Assembly: GCA_905182995.1 (NCBI GenBank)
Contig: CAJJDP010000002.1
Coordinates: forward strand, 909,886 to 973,885
DNA length: 64,000 bases
From: Paramecium octaurelia
Taxonomy: Eukaryota; Ciliophora; Oligohymenophorea; Peniculida; Parameciidae
Direction of reading: 5' to 3'
Shown here: positions 1 through 15,266 of the stretch, piece by piece
Layout of the letters: each line of letters begins with the position of its first letter
Numbering within the stretch: the stretch's first letter is position 1
Translations under genes and position numbers: made by a program
Notes under the pieces: generated by a model
Database searches by the model: none
Seen by the model: only the letters and a program-made list of their open reading frames with translations
What the model was told of the DNA's origin: nothing

Positions 1-3000
1 TTTCCACCACTTTATGTGTCAGCACTCATTTCCTCTTTGGAAGATGAAAAGTATGATCGCCAATTCTATATAGTTAATTGATCAAGAGATAAGCACTCGA
101 TATGATGTATACACATTTGAAATCCAATGTCATCTAAGAAAATAAGGAGATATTGGTTGAAGCCGCATTGAAGTTGCTGATAAGAAAGGATCTCTCTGTG
201 ACCAGACGAGTCAATTAGTGGTTATTTGGTAAACCAGACATGGATAACAAGTACTAGATAACTGAACAAAATAAAGATATTCTATAATATGTTGTGAATT
301 CATTTAACAAATTCTTACAATAAGAAGCCAATGAATAGAATGCAGTCTTTCCAATCAAATTGTTGTATAACTTCTTTATGGAACATGATCATATGGTTGA
401 ATTACTGATTGGACAGGTTTCCTTTAATCTAATTAAATATGTAGAGACTAATCACAAAAAATATCCGGAAATTGTAAAATCTTGCAAAAGATTATTGGAA
501 TCAATCACATCATTTCTGTTGATTGTTGTTAATGAAGTCAGCAAAGTGTACAACACTTATGTAAACTTCTTATTTTCTATTCTCATCACCAAAGAGGATA
601 ATTTTGAGAAGTCTATAGAATTCACATTATTAAGAAGTGCTGCAGCTAATTTGATGACTTGTTTGTCAAAATTTTCACCAGAAGAATTGAGAAAACAATC
701 ACCTGGCTCCACTTTGAACAAACTATTGGTTAGAATGGAACAATTGCCATAATAATTGGATAAATAATTGGTAGGGCCAGCGGAGATGTCAAATTATGAT
801 GAAGCCATTGAAGAATTTGGGTAGTTGTATTAAAATTTGTCTGATGTCATACTCGATGGAGACGAATAAATTAGAGTGGAATTTGAATCCATTAGCAAAT
901 CCTTAATTAAGGGATTAAGATTTAAGTAAAACAAGGAAGTTCAACATTTACCAAAATGGTTTACGTCAATAACTAAAATAATCAAAGAGGAAAATCCCTC
1001 GATCTCTTTATTAGCCATTCAGAGTATGATTGAGATATTGATATCGGAGAAGGTGGATATCATATATGAGAATCTGAAGAAATTGATTGTGGAAGAAAGT
1101 AGGACGAAAATGTTGAAAAATCAAATCATTGAGGGATAAGATTATACCAAACTTACTTTAGAGAAATTGTGGAACCTTCTTGATTATCCCTTTTTCCATG
1201 AAAGAATCATAGAAATGATTGTCAATCTCTCAAAAGTATTCCCAACATTTTTCACTGAAGTTGTAATCCATCAATTCAAAAATATGCAAGAAGCAGCCAT
1301 CAGAAGATTTGCTCTCTTCTGGAAACTAAGTGCCACTCATTATAAGGAATTATAAGATCTAAACAAAGTGGGACTCTTTCTGATGCTTGATTTCTTGGAT
1401 CATGAGAATCCAATCATTAGACACAATGCTAAAAATTGGTTATTAGAATCAACAGAAATGTTAGAGAGAATCCTAGATCCTCTATTTGAAGTTCTAATTT
1501 AAAGTAGTTCATCCTGGTACTTAACCGATAACCAATAGATATTCTTCGCAAAAGTTTACGAAACCAAAAGAATCAATGAAACCATCAAAAAACTAAAATC
1601 AATTCTCATCTCATTCAGTGCCAGGTTCATGGAATATGTCTAAGAGACAGAGATCTCATCTTATATCAAGGATATCCGTATGCATTTCACCAATGAAAGT
1701 AGTGTTATTATGTAGAAGGACACCATGATGTACTTAGACTTATTGGTCATCATTTGTCTGAAATATGTGCAAGGATAAGCCATAGAAAGTATGTCTTTGA
1801 AATTCTACAAGGAAAATGCTGCTGTTAATGCATCTGCATGTGAATACATCGAATTATTAATTGTCAATGTTGAGAATCCCATTGTCTCCTTGAAATTTGC
1901 AGAGTACATTATGCAACCCTTGTAGATAGTATTATATCACGCAATCGAAAATGAAGATTTGGTTATGCAAGTGTAAATTCTCAATTTGTTCAAAGTCATT
2001 TTCTTCAATTCCTCCTTTAGGACTAAATTCCAACCCGAACAAAGAGAACTGATTGAAGATACCATGAGTAGATCAGTCAGTAATAGCATCTTCATTCCTA
2101 CTCTTCTGAGGGGTATGCATACTCATGTACTTTATGTCAGAGCCTAATACATTCACTTCATAAGTACCTGCATCCCTTTATTAGCTGAACATTTGAGATA
2201 ATAAACTCTAACTGATTGCGTTTAATAAATCTTGACGGCCTATTTCAAAATGATTAAAGATATTGCAAATAGATAATATGAATAATAGAAATCAGATCAG
2301 ATGATGAATTAATTCGATTTCCTATAAGGATCATCTCAACATGAAATTTAATCCATTTTAATTGGAGTCAAGACTATTTTAAAACATATTCTTGGATTGT
2401 AAGAAAGGGATGACATGTTTTATGAGAAGATGAAAGAGGACAATACTGTATTCAACACAGTTAAATCTATGATAACATTTGGTTTGCTAAATGTCTAAGA
2501 TCAAAATAAAACAACCAAGTTAATTTTCCAAAAGTTTCAGAATACTTGCGAAGTTATTATATCAACACTACCTTCCATTTTGGAATTATATATCAATTGT
2601 TGGTCCTTAGGATAGGACTTCATTAAATATTCTGACACTATGACAGCTATGGGTATTGGATCGTATTCATTTGACAAATTCAATTCATTCAATAAAATTC
2701 TATAAGAGTCGCAATCCAAGGAGGCCAACATTGTCAAACCTTAAATCCTGTAAATGATGAAGCCACTATTTATGAGTTACTCTAAATAATTCATGACTGC
2801 ATTACTCTCAGTATGGAGTAATTAAATCAATCTATTACAAAAATTATTCTTTGAAAATGAGTAAATCCTTATTGATCCTTTCTCTCTCCATTAAAACACT
2901 TTCCTATTGAAGACTATTGAAATTATGATTATGATGCAATGTCCAATTGAACTCTTCTTAGACAGTCTATTAGAATGTTAATAATTGTAGGAGTTGCAGA

Positions 3001-4706
3001 AATATTATGATATTTATAGAAGGAAGAAATTGTCAACCACAATGCTGAACTTTTAGATTTCTCAACAAGAAACAAATATCCTATACTTTTTATATTGTTA
3101 TTTCACTTTTGCTTAAATAGATCCAAATTAATTAAAGAAAGAAAATCTCTTGCCTTTTTGGATATAAATAATGAAAATACTATAGATACTGGCTTTATCG
3201 AAATCCCCAAGCACGAATATGTGGTTATTGGAATTGTAATTACTTCTTACTCGTAAATATTCGCCCAAAGAAATCGTTGGAGATCAGCGATTCAGAAATC
3301 AACATCATGAATTCATAAATGAAAAGTTAAAATATGTGGCTTTATTCGGAGGAAAACTTAATATCTTCTGGAATGACCCAGGTGTCAAACCAGAAGGAGA
3401 TGATTTGTATCAATAATATTCAATCAAATTTAAAGTGGTGACTCCTTTAACTCCAACTCTCTATGATATATATTTGAATGTCATTAAATCTCTAAATAAG
3501 GAGATACAATATGAAGTGACTGACATTGAGAAACTAATATTTAGTTAATTGAGCAGCGTGACTGAAGATTTCATTTAGACAAAATACAGGTTGATGTGCA
3601 TAAAGACACTTAAAAATGTGGCCTTGGAATTGCTTTAAAACTCTTATGCTGTGGAAAAGACGGAAAGAGTGGTTTTGAGATGTAAAGAAATGATGGACAT
3701 TTTGTACCCTCTTTTAGAGAACAGAAGTCAGTACAATCAGATTTATGTTCAAATCATTTCAGAAATGTTGTATTTCCAATTAGATAAAGCAAGACAAGTG
3801 TTACTCAAGGTTTATAAAGATTCAATACTGAACATTTTCAACAAAGAGGACTTCTTCATATAATCAAAGCATACTTTAAAGTATTGGACTAAGATTATCA
3901 ATTGGGTTGTGTAGTATGGCAGAAGTGATCTATTCACTTAATATTTAGAGTAGGTGGCTCAACAATCTTCGTTTTTCTTCAGCAGAGAAGGGGAGGAGAA
4001 CAAAAGGAGAATTAAGACATTTGAACGCATCTGTTTTCTGATATTCAGTGGAGAGAGAGATCGGTATACTAAGAAATTAGATTTGCTCATTGAAAAGATA
4101 TCTGAGGTCATAAAATCAGATTCGGCCAATCCTGGACTTGTTATGCTTATTCTCTTTTGTGTAAGGATTCTCATCTTGAGACTGTCGCCAATTCAATTGA
4201 ATGAACTATTTAGAAATATGTGGCCAACACTTCTAACTTTATTAATTAGTATTTTCAAAAATAAGCAATCAAACTAAAATTTGGTACTGGCTGCTCTTAA
4301 ATTAGTGGAAATGATTTCCTTCATGCAATAGGATGAATTTTTCCTCCATCAATGGATTTTCATTTATGATTACTTTGGAATTAAAATTCAAGAGAACCAG
4401 GGCATAGGAGTACCCATAACTCCATTTTTGTATTAGCCTTACTGTTCAAACTTCTTGTTTTAGCAATATTCAGTTGATTACAGCAAGGTGGAATAGACGA
4501 ATGTGACTGATCCTTAGAAGAGAGAAATAATTATTAAGTAAATCAAAGTGGATGGACAACAACAATTGGAGGACATCTCTTTGTAATTGTGTAACTATTT
4601 GGTGCAGCTGAATAGCATTAGGATTTACACGATGAATGAAGATATCGAAGACTTGATAGAGAACGATTTCATCTAATTGGATTAGTTTATTTATGAATAA
4701 TAATGA
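1..4706 (+). CDS. DOP1/Dopey-family protein, 5' end outside window
   Basis: Large armadillo-like helical protein acting, by family knowledge, in endosome-to-Golgi traffic together with MON2 and the Neo1-type flippase. About 1560 residues are visible. Recognised from the N-terminal Dopey block: FPPLYVSALISSLED, then LSVTRRVNQWLFG, and further on AIRRFALFWKLS, NPIIRHNAKNWLLES and ILDPLFEVL, which follow the order of DOP1 N-terminal signatures. One 23-base intron (51-73) restores the frame from position 74; after it the frame is open to TGA at 4704-4706 with many in-frame TAA/TAG read as Gln. The start lies upstream of the window. The stop is only 7 bases before the next ATG. Family call rests on motif memory, not on an alignment. 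Confidence 0.8.
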
Positions 4707-4713
4707 TTAATAT

Positions 4714-5711
4714 ATGTTTACTTTATCAAGAGAAAAATTTGAAATTACATACACCAGCAAATTGATATCGATTCCCACATGCACTTGCATAATAGTATAC
4801 TTTGGTATCATTGTGATCCCATTTGTACTAGTTTTTGCTTCTGAAAGTATTCAACTGACTAATAAGACTTCTGGATCATGGTATCCACATTGGAGGAATA
4901 GTTAGACATTGAATATGAGGGATTTCATTTTGTAAATGTCGTCACATCAGATGACTTAGTGTACCATTTCACAAATCAAAAATATCAGAAGATCGACGGT
5001 TCAGAATAATTGTTATCATATTAATATTTGACTTTGCAAGGATCAAAAATATCAGTAAGTAATTATTAACAATTGAATAGGCTTTGATGGATGACACAAA
5101 TGCAGATAATGTTCCTGAATAACTTAATTTTGATTTCTAATTATTCACAGATGCAGATAAGATCAAATAGGTTACAATATTATTGCCTTTGAGATGTTAC
5201 TTTGCAAGTTTGCATTTCAAATTTGATTGTTATTTGTACTTTCAAGAATCTGAAATAATCAGTGGCCAAGGGTTGTCGTAATTGTAAATAGCGGGAGAAG
5301 TACAATTCTATCAATAAGAACCACTACCATCAAGGTATTCAATCCAACTTATATTATGATAGCAATTTTGATATTGATTATTATTCAGATATCATAGTTG
5401 ATGATAATCTGAGTAATCAATGGATGAGTGAAATGCTTTCATAGATTTATACTAGAACATACTCAATTCGACCTAGGTATATCAGTAGAAAGATTGGAGG
5501 GAATTCTGAGAAGCAATTGAGAGTTAGTATAAAATTGGACAATATTAAAATGCAATTGATTCAAAGATGGGTAAGTTTACTTGCAATAATGAAATTGGCA
5601 TGGCTGCAATATTTTTCAGTGTTCATAATAATTTGGATCATAGGGAGAGAGTTTTTGATCTTCTTATTTAGATTTAGGATAGTTGACACTTGCAAAGTGG
5701 AATAATTATGA
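4714..5711 (+). CDS. TMEM231: TMEM231 homologue, ciliary transition-zone protein
   Basis: 307-residue membrane protein of the MKS/B9 complex that gates the ciliary transition zone. The N-terminus MFTLSREKF leads into a transmembrane helix (about residues 17-41), followed by SENFWIM, EEQLDIEYEGF, resembling the human segment after TM1. A long extracellular domain follows, then a second helix near the C-terminus in MKLAWLQYFSVFIIIWIIG, matching the family's FAWVQY segment. Three introns, 4847-4866 (20 bases), 5055-5080 (26) and 5335-5362 (28), are needed; the exon sum is 308 codons exactly. The first intron ends AAG rather than TAG. It begins 7 bases after the DOP1 stop and ends 19 bases before the next start. 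Confidence 0.85.
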
Positions 5712-5730
5712 TTAATATTTATTTTATCAA

Positions 5731-8446
5731 ATGTTATTGTGGTTGAATGGAATGACCAATCCATCTATTAAACATCCCATGGAAACCATGATGGATGAAT
5801 ACCATGCTAATCCATCTAATATCATACCACTTTTGGCTGAAGATGAATTTTTTATATAAGCCAAAAACCTGAATCATAAAGTGATAGACTTCATCAGATA
5901 GCATCAAAAAAGCATAGCAGCATAACTCCTAGACTTAATAGTGCAGTAAATTGATCAAGTTACAGAAACAAACCATGACAATGTTGTCATATTCCCAATT
6001 CTATCAATTGAATTTTTTGAACTTGATCTTCCACCCTTAACTTAAATGATTCTCTAAGAAGTATAATATTAATTCTTATACTTCTTAGACTGCCATTATA
6101 ACTCTCTTTGCAGGATTACATAAAACTCCTGATCAAATCCATGAACCTTAATGGTCAAACATCTAAAGATTGTTCGCTCTTCTACTATCCAAAGAGCCTA
6201 AACAAGTTTGTTAAACCATATTCAAATGTGATTTACTCAAACTCTTTTTGAATCATCTTGAATCAGCCACTGTTAATAGTATTCTCATCCAGTTATTCAA
6301 CCCTGAAAATGGGAATTACGAGGATGCAAAATTGGAAGTCCTTGAATTAGGATTTCGTGGTTTCAACTTGATGGAAGAGATGAGTGTCCTTAATTTCACT
6401 TACTTGATTCATGAGATAATGACTAGATATTTTTCAAGTGATTTATGCCACAAACTAGTACAATTCATAGTCAGTAAATAAATCATCCTGTAGATGTTTA
6501 AATGTCTAAGAGAAAATCATGACAAATTATTCCTTGCCAAAAGTTCAGCACACATCTTATCACTCATCTCCAACTATTATTCTTCTCAAATGCAAAACAT
6601 CAATATCTATGAAGAAAACAACCCCAAAAAAATCATCGAAGAAAATTCAGAAGTTGCTTATCATCAACAAGTTACTCTTGATTTCGAAAAAACTGACTTT
6701 ATGAATACCTTTACCCAAGAAATGAACCTATTTGTAGAATCATTTAATCAAATCTTAGAAAACGATAATAAACGACTCAGAACTCTACGTCTTAAATTAC
6801 TGGAAATTTTCGATAATTTAATAAGAATTTCAAATATTAAACTGTGGAAACAAATGAATTAATTAAAGTTATTCAATCAAATTGTCTAAATCTACTTTAA
6901 ATATAAAAATTCCGATATTTTTCACTCAATCTTTGAGAAATTATTGTAATACATCCTCAACAGAGCCATTAGTGATTTCCACCCTTATTGGTGTAACATA
7001 CTCATTGAAGATATCAACATTTATACACTCATTTCAGATAAAATAACTGCTAAAACTCCTATACCAGGTTATATATACCTGTTAGCCAATCAAATGACAT
7101 GGTTTTAAAAAGAATTGAATGAAAAATTAATTATTGATGGATCTTTAGCCAAATATTATCAGCAATTAAAACACATCGAAGAAGTCATATTACTCAACGA
7201 CTAATGGAGAAGAGCCAGTCCCATATTCAATATCACCTTCCAAAAGAACTCTGTCCAATTGGGATCATCACAACCAGGTAGTGCATCAAATATCCCTGTG
7301 TCATCAGAACCTATTATACACTATGGCAATGATCAACAATTAAACAATTCCAATGCTTAATGTCTCTTCAATAAAGTTAAAAATAACCAAACAAACATTG
7401 CCAGCATTTCAGGAGATGAACCGCCTGAATTTGAAAGCCCAGACAAATATGAAGAGAGGGTTTAGAATCCCTAAACTGATGAATATCAATATGAACCTAG
7501 AAAATCACCTGAAAAATAAACTGTCTAAGAATCTCCAAAAAAAGATGAATTTATTAAAGTACCCAGCGATCCCTTAAAACCCTAAATTCCCTATAATTAA
7601 GAATAGAGATAAGAAACAGACTACAGATTTGTCGAGGGAGTCTATTTGCAGTCGACTTCACCAACCAAACCCTAATAGGATGTTTAAAATCATCTTGGAC
7701 CAGTAGTATCAAATGGTTAAGAAGTTACGCCAGAAAGAAACCATGACGGCAAGAAGATTGACATGATGTCGATTAGCTTATAAGATTTCGTTAAACCCAT
7801 GGATAAGTACAAATTCTCCAGTGGAGGAAAGATGGACTAAGAACAAAATGAAAAATTATTTAGTCCAAATAAAAAAGTGTAGGACATCATTAAAAAATAT
7901 TCAAATATGTCCAAGTCTGTTACTTTTGGGTAGGCTAACTTGGGGAACTCAAAATAATCTGAAAATTTATCATTGATAAGGAAAAAGTCAATGGAGTCCT
8001 CATTAAGACTTAAACAATTGGATAATGTTCAAAACGAGGAATTCAAGATTCTCAAAACTAATAAACAAGACTCTAAAATTTTAACAAGTGATAACAAAAG
8101 AATTTTGATGGTTGATGAATTAGACAAAGATCAAGATGTTAGTTCCTTGCGAAATAGCTTAGTTAATCTGAGCAACATGAGTTTTTCAAGCACTTCGAGC
8201 AAAAAAAGAACGATCAAATTTAAAAAACCAAAAAAAACTCAATCAAATGGACAAGAAAAGGATTTAAATAGGTCAATTCCTGAGGAGTTGTAAACAAATA
8301 AGAACCTAGTATTTTCCTTATAAAGTTCTAATTCATTAAGAGATTCCTTTGTAAGTAGTTAAAATAGCATTTCAGAGGAGAAAAAGTTTAGATAAGCAAA
8401 CAAAAAGGATATAAAATTTTTAAATTATATCAGAAATATTAAATGA
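5731..8446 (+). CDS. SAPS-domain regulatory subunit of protein phosphatase 6
   Basis: 895-residue protein. The first ~500 residues look like a SAPS (SIT4-associated protein) domain, which scaffolds the PP6/SIT4 catalytic subunit: MLLWLNGM start, then LLAEDEFFIQAKNLNHKVIDF (like the LLDEDDILQECKAQNKKLIDF block), FPILSIEFFELD, LLKLFLNHL, LFNPENGNYEDAKLEVLEL, and LWKQMNQLKLF. The C-terminal ~390 residues are Gln/Lys/Ser/Pro-rich and probably disordered. One 28-base intron, 6061-6088, joins the two frames; the exon sum is 896 codons. Start chosen at 5731 because MLLWL aligns with the usual MFW-type SAPS start and no earlier ATG exists in frame after the TMEM231 stop. A role as PP6 subunit is inferred from the family. 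Confidence 0.75.
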
Positions 8447-8834
8447 TTTTATAAATTATCAATATCGCGTGATTTATTAATATTATTTTAAGATTATCAA
8501 GACTAGGTTGTTTATTGGTACTTAGTATTCACACAATATTTTTAATGAAATATATTAAAATAATAGGACTACTAAATTACAAGTTTAAAATCATAGGGAA
8601 TTTACAGCTTAAAATCGAAAGTAAAGTTGTGTTTTAATACTTAACACTAGAGAACGTATGAGTACTTCTTTCCAAAATCAGATTATATTATTTATGGATA
8701 ATTTTAGTTCAACCGAAATGCCTTGTTTATTTTTATTAATCTCTATTTAAATATATTTAAGATTCACTTTTTAATAGTAATTATACAAATGAATATTTAT
8801 TTGAATAAATTGAAAAATATTATATTATAAATTT
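8447..8834. other. AT-rich intergenic spacer
   Basis: Very AT-rich, no open reading that resembles protein on either strand. It should contain the 3' end of the SAPS transcript and the promoter of the kinase gene, but no specific signal could be recognised. Confidence 0.6.
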
Positions 8835-10478
<1,644 letters not shown>

Positions 10479-10498
10479 AATATTTAATTAATCTAATC

Positions 10499-13400
10499 TC
10501 ATTGATATATTAAACACTTCATATTATTTATCATAATAATAATTAATATAATTATAAAACCTTTGTACCAGTCAATGCAATATTGATAACTTGATAAATT
10601 GATACCTATAAATTTATGCAATATAACTACTTTGAAAACAATGTGCAAAATGCCGAAAGGATATAAATCATTGTTGGAATCAAATTATTTATCTAAAATC
10701 CATTATCTAGCCATCTTTTAGTATAAGTGTTATCTAAATAATTATTATAAACTTTTACTATTCCTTTTTATTACTACTCTCAATGATTAAACATTAATCA
10801 TTAATTTAAATCTCTACAATCGTCGTTTTACATTAGAATTAATCAATCTAAAATATATTAAAATTAACTTACTTATTCTAAAACAAATGTTTAATTTTAT
10901 GCTAATTCATCAAGAACTCTGAAACCTAACCCGGAAGGTCTTCTAGAATTTTGTTCAATCAAAATCTAATTCTCATTTTCTTAACACTTTATTAGCAATG
11001 ATTATAAATGCAAAATCTTTTTTAATATATGATTATTGTTAAAATATGATTGGTTTCCATCACTTTAAGTTAACAATTGAAGCTTTTCTTAGCAATTCTT
11101 CTTTAAAAATAACACTTCATCTTTAGTTATTTTCAAGAATTACATTTCACTGATTAAACTTTCAAACTAATCTTGCTCATACTCGATTTAAGTGCATCCG
11201 TCTCTGTAAAGATTTTAATATTTAATCTAATCTTTCTTCTTCATAACTTCAAATTCTTATAACAATTTTTAATACTAAGCTTCTTCGAATCCAATTTAAG
11301 CTTTAAGTTAAGAATTCTTACTATAAATAGTAACAAATTCTAACTCAAGTCTTTCCTTTTCTTGAGAATTATTAGATATTTCTTTTTTTATTTATTAAAT
11401 TAATGATAATTTTTCTTTCTTCTCTAATTCAATTGATTCTAATTCTTCCTTAATAATTAGTAGACTACTCATTTAATTTTCCCTTTCATTTTCTTAGTAC
11501 CCTACTAATTCTGCCAACTATCGACCCTCTTATGAATATAAAGCCATTCTATTCCTAAGTTGCAACAATTTTTCATCCATTTCTACTAAATTTTTACATA
11601 AAACTTATATATAATCTTTTTTTTCCTTTAATTTATTTTTTGTCATAACTTCTGATTCCTAAAGTTATTAATTAGTAAACTCCAATTAAAGTATTCTTTC
11701 TAAAATACTAATTTATTTTGATTCTAAATCAGTTTGTTTATTAAATACATTTTACAATTCTTATTCAATCCTTTCAACACTTTAAGTTCTTGAATCTAAT
11801 TCATTAGCCAGCCTATTTTCTTTTTCTGCCCATTCTTACAACTTAAGTGAAAGATCATAATGTCTTTCTGCTGTTTATTTTAGTTTATTTTATAAATCTT
11901 GCAATAATTAACTTTCTTTTGTGAATTTATCTTGTAATTCTCCTAAAATTGGATCATCCTCAAGGAAAAAGGTCTATTGTTAAGTGATTTTGGAAACTCC
12001 GGATGGGAACATACTATACTTTTCAGTATTTTATTATTGTAATGTCTTAATAGTTAACTCTAAGATTTCAATTCTTTTATCTCTATCTTTTAATACTTTC
12101 TGAGCTTATTATTCATTAAATTAGCTGATTTATGCAGAGACATCATTTTCCCTTTATTCCTAAGGAGCAGGACTCAGTTCAACCAATTTTTAGAGATCAT
12201 CCTTTAAATCATTATTTTTTGTATTTAATACATTTAGTTTACCTTATATTTCATCCTCTAAATCATCTTCATTTTAATTTAAGTCAACTCTATTCTACTA
12301 TTATTGATACTTTCTTCTGAGGGCTATTTCCTTCTTTAAATCAAATATTTCTTAAGTAATTTAATCTAATTCTTTTGTAAAGTTTTCTTTTTTCTATTAA
12401 ATCTACTTTAATTCCTTTTATTTTAATGATAATACAGCCTCCATCATTTGTCCTTCTTCATCTATTTTTGTAAATTGTTCATTTAAATTCTCCAACTAAG
12501 TGCTCTTCTCCTTAATTTAATATTTCATTTCTTCTTATTATGCTGTTAGAGAATGTAACTCACTTTCTAATTGATTACCAATAGATTTAAGTTTGAGCAA
12601 ATCTTCAGACAGCTCTTAATTTAAATTCATCTAATTATCTATCAGCAACTCAATGTTCTATTATTGCTATTTAATATTTTCGAATCTCTATTTCAGTCTT
12701 TCAATCTCTTCAACTAATGCATTTTATTCTCTCTAACTTTCCAATTTCTCCTACAATAAAGCTACCTAATCTACTATAATAATGGATTCAATCTATGCGT
12801 TTAATTGTTTCAATTGTTATTCTTTTTCTTATTTTAAGCCCTCTTGATTTTTTATATTTAAAAGTAGGGTTTCTAAATGTTATTCTAGATTGTTCAAAAT
12901 TACTGTTTATTATGAAATCTCATTCTCTATTCTTTCTTTCTTACTCAATAATTTCTAATGTTCTTGTTATACTTCATCTACTGACTGTTATAATAGATTA
13001 TTTTCAACTTTTAAATTGAATAGAGTTTTCTTATTCTCCTCTATATTTTGTTCCAATATTTAAATTGAATTGTTTTGAGTATTAAAATTTTACAAACGCT
13101 ATCTTAATTGGTTTTCTTCCTCAGATTGTTATTCAATATTTAGTTTTAACTCTTTAATTATTTTTTGTTGTTCTGTTTCTTACAATTATAATTTTTCGAG
13201 CTCTGTCTAATTATTCTTTATCTCAACCAATATTTCATGTATATTATCCTTTAACTTTTCTCCACTTAATTTTTATTGATTGAAATCCTACTCTAATTAG
13301 TTTCTTTGTGTTTAGGCTTTTTAATTGGATTCTTGGATTGCTGATAATTTCACATTGATATCCTTTAATTATTTTTATAATTATGATTCACTTTCTTTTT

Positions 13401-14979
13401 TTTCTTCAAGCTTCACTTCTAAATTTTATATCAATTCATCTAGTTCCAAAATTTATTTCACTATATCGTCTGCTATTTCTGCTTTTTGATTTTTTTCATC
13501 CTACAATTAATTCTACTTCTGAAACTTATTAGTTTAATCATTCATAGAATTTAAAGCATTTTTCAACTAATTTTCCACATTTTCCTTTTACAATTTTAGT
13601 TCTTCAATTTATTATTATTATTTTTAAATTTCTCCTTAATATTCTTTATTTTTTAATAAAGAATCCTGCAGATAGAGTTTTTCTTACTATTCTTTTTAGA
13701 GTTAATCAATGTAATCTTATTTTAATTTAATTGATTGTTTTAATTCACCTGAAATTGTTGAGAGTTCTATGTTTTATTTTTCCAAAAGCTTTTACAAATT
13801 GTCTTTTTCCTCAATGTCTTTTTTCAATGAATCACATTATTAGTTTAACTTCTGCAACTCCTACATCAATGAGATTACATCTATTTTGTCGATTTCCAAT
13901 TAAATCTCCTCTTAATGATCCTATTTTTCAACTAACTTTCTTTATAACTCTACAATTAAATCATCTAATTGTTAATTCTAATTTACCAATTCATCTATTT
14001 ACTATTCAGAAGGAGCACATTGTAGTTGGAATGTTTAATCTTTCATTTACTATTAAAATGTTATCTCAGCTAAATTTTGTTATTATTATGAAGGCTGTCT
14101 CTTATTAAATTCATCCAAAATATTAAACTAATTTGCTTTATCTTTCTATTCTTCCAATTATAATATTTCTGTTCCTACATCAATTAATTTTTATTGAAGC
14201 TCTTTCTTTCGACTTTCTTATGAAACCAATCTTCTTTCTAGATCGCTAATTGCATCTTCCATAGTTGCATTCTATTAAATTAACTCATTTGCTCTACTCT
14301 CTTCAAAAGATGAAGGATTTCTTTTAATTATCTCTTATATTGAGTCATTTGCCTTTTATTGTTGCAATTACAATCTAGCCCTTAGATTATTAATTTCTAT
14401 ATCCTTTTCTTCCATCAGAAACGAGATCCTTTTGTATTCTTATATTATTCTCTAAACTACTTCTTACAAAGCTTCTGGATAAGATTATAATTCGTTTAAA
14501 GCATTTTTGATATCCTTTTGCTTTTCGGCTGATCCAACTTAGTTTCTTTTGATTTGAATATTAGCTGACAACTGACCTATTAAATTATCTAATGAACTTT
14601 CTTAAGTTTTCAATTGACTTATTACTCCATCCTTATTAAGAATTTAGTTTTAGAGATCCCCAATAATATTTTATAGAACCAGATTTTATTGAATGAGTTG
14701 CTATTAAGCAGCAAGCATCTCTGTTGATGGACCTGACAGAGGTTTAAGTGTGAATTAAGCAATTAATGCATCTTTTTCTTACAATTGACTTTTCAAGAAT
14801 TCAATCTATGTTTTCAACTAAACATTAATGTTTTAAAAATGTAATATCTATTCATTCTAAATATCTAGACTTTCCAACTATTTTAGCCTTTTTTTTAAGT
14901 CATCAATTTCCTTCTATTACATCCATATAATATGTTCTTGGCTCATAAGTAGTTCTTCAATTTCTTACTTATAACTCAT
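10499..14979 (-). CDS. Long coiled-coil protein
   Basis: About 1476 residues, almost entirely predicted coiled coil: unbroken Glu/Gln/Lys/Leu/Asn heptad-like sequence from MSYKQEIEELLMSQ for ~1370 residues. Start at 14979 is the first ATG after an in-frame TGA. No globular domain recognised, so it could be a golgin, basal-body/filament or cortical scaffold protein; function not assignable. Two 25-base introns near the 3' end (10848-10872 and 10734-10758) extend the frame into a non-coil C-terminus (KMARQWILDKQFD, SNNDLYPFGILHIVFKV) ending with a hydrophobic stretch and TGA at 10501-10499. If the second intron is not used the protein ends at 10680, about 50 residues shorter. The plus-strand readings inside this gene are shadows. 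Confidence 0.8.
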
Positions 14980-15266
14980 ACTAAATACCGTGAACAGTAA
15001 TTGTGGCTCCTTTGAGATGTCCCTATAACTTTACGATTGTTTATTCCCTATTATTTTAATTCATTTACAAACTAAAATATTATTTTCTTAAGAATTGTAT
15101 AAGATGTTGTTAATGCTTAATCAAATTATGTTAAAATATTAATATTAAAACAAGCTTATCAAAGATTAATGTAGTGAGTAAGGAAAATTTATAATTTAAA
15201 CAAAATTAAATTAACATTGAAATCATTATGTATTAGTTTTAATCATATATTTGAATTAAGCTAAAA

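Noticed and set aside
360-4277. Series of short plus-strand frames that look like a gene broken by many stops
   Set aside because: All lie in one frame and are separated only by TAA/TAG, which code for Gln here; the gene is intact, not a pseudogene.
13731-14108. 125-residue hydrophobic plus-strand reading
   Set aside because: It is antisense to the uninterrupted coiled-coil gene on the minus strand.
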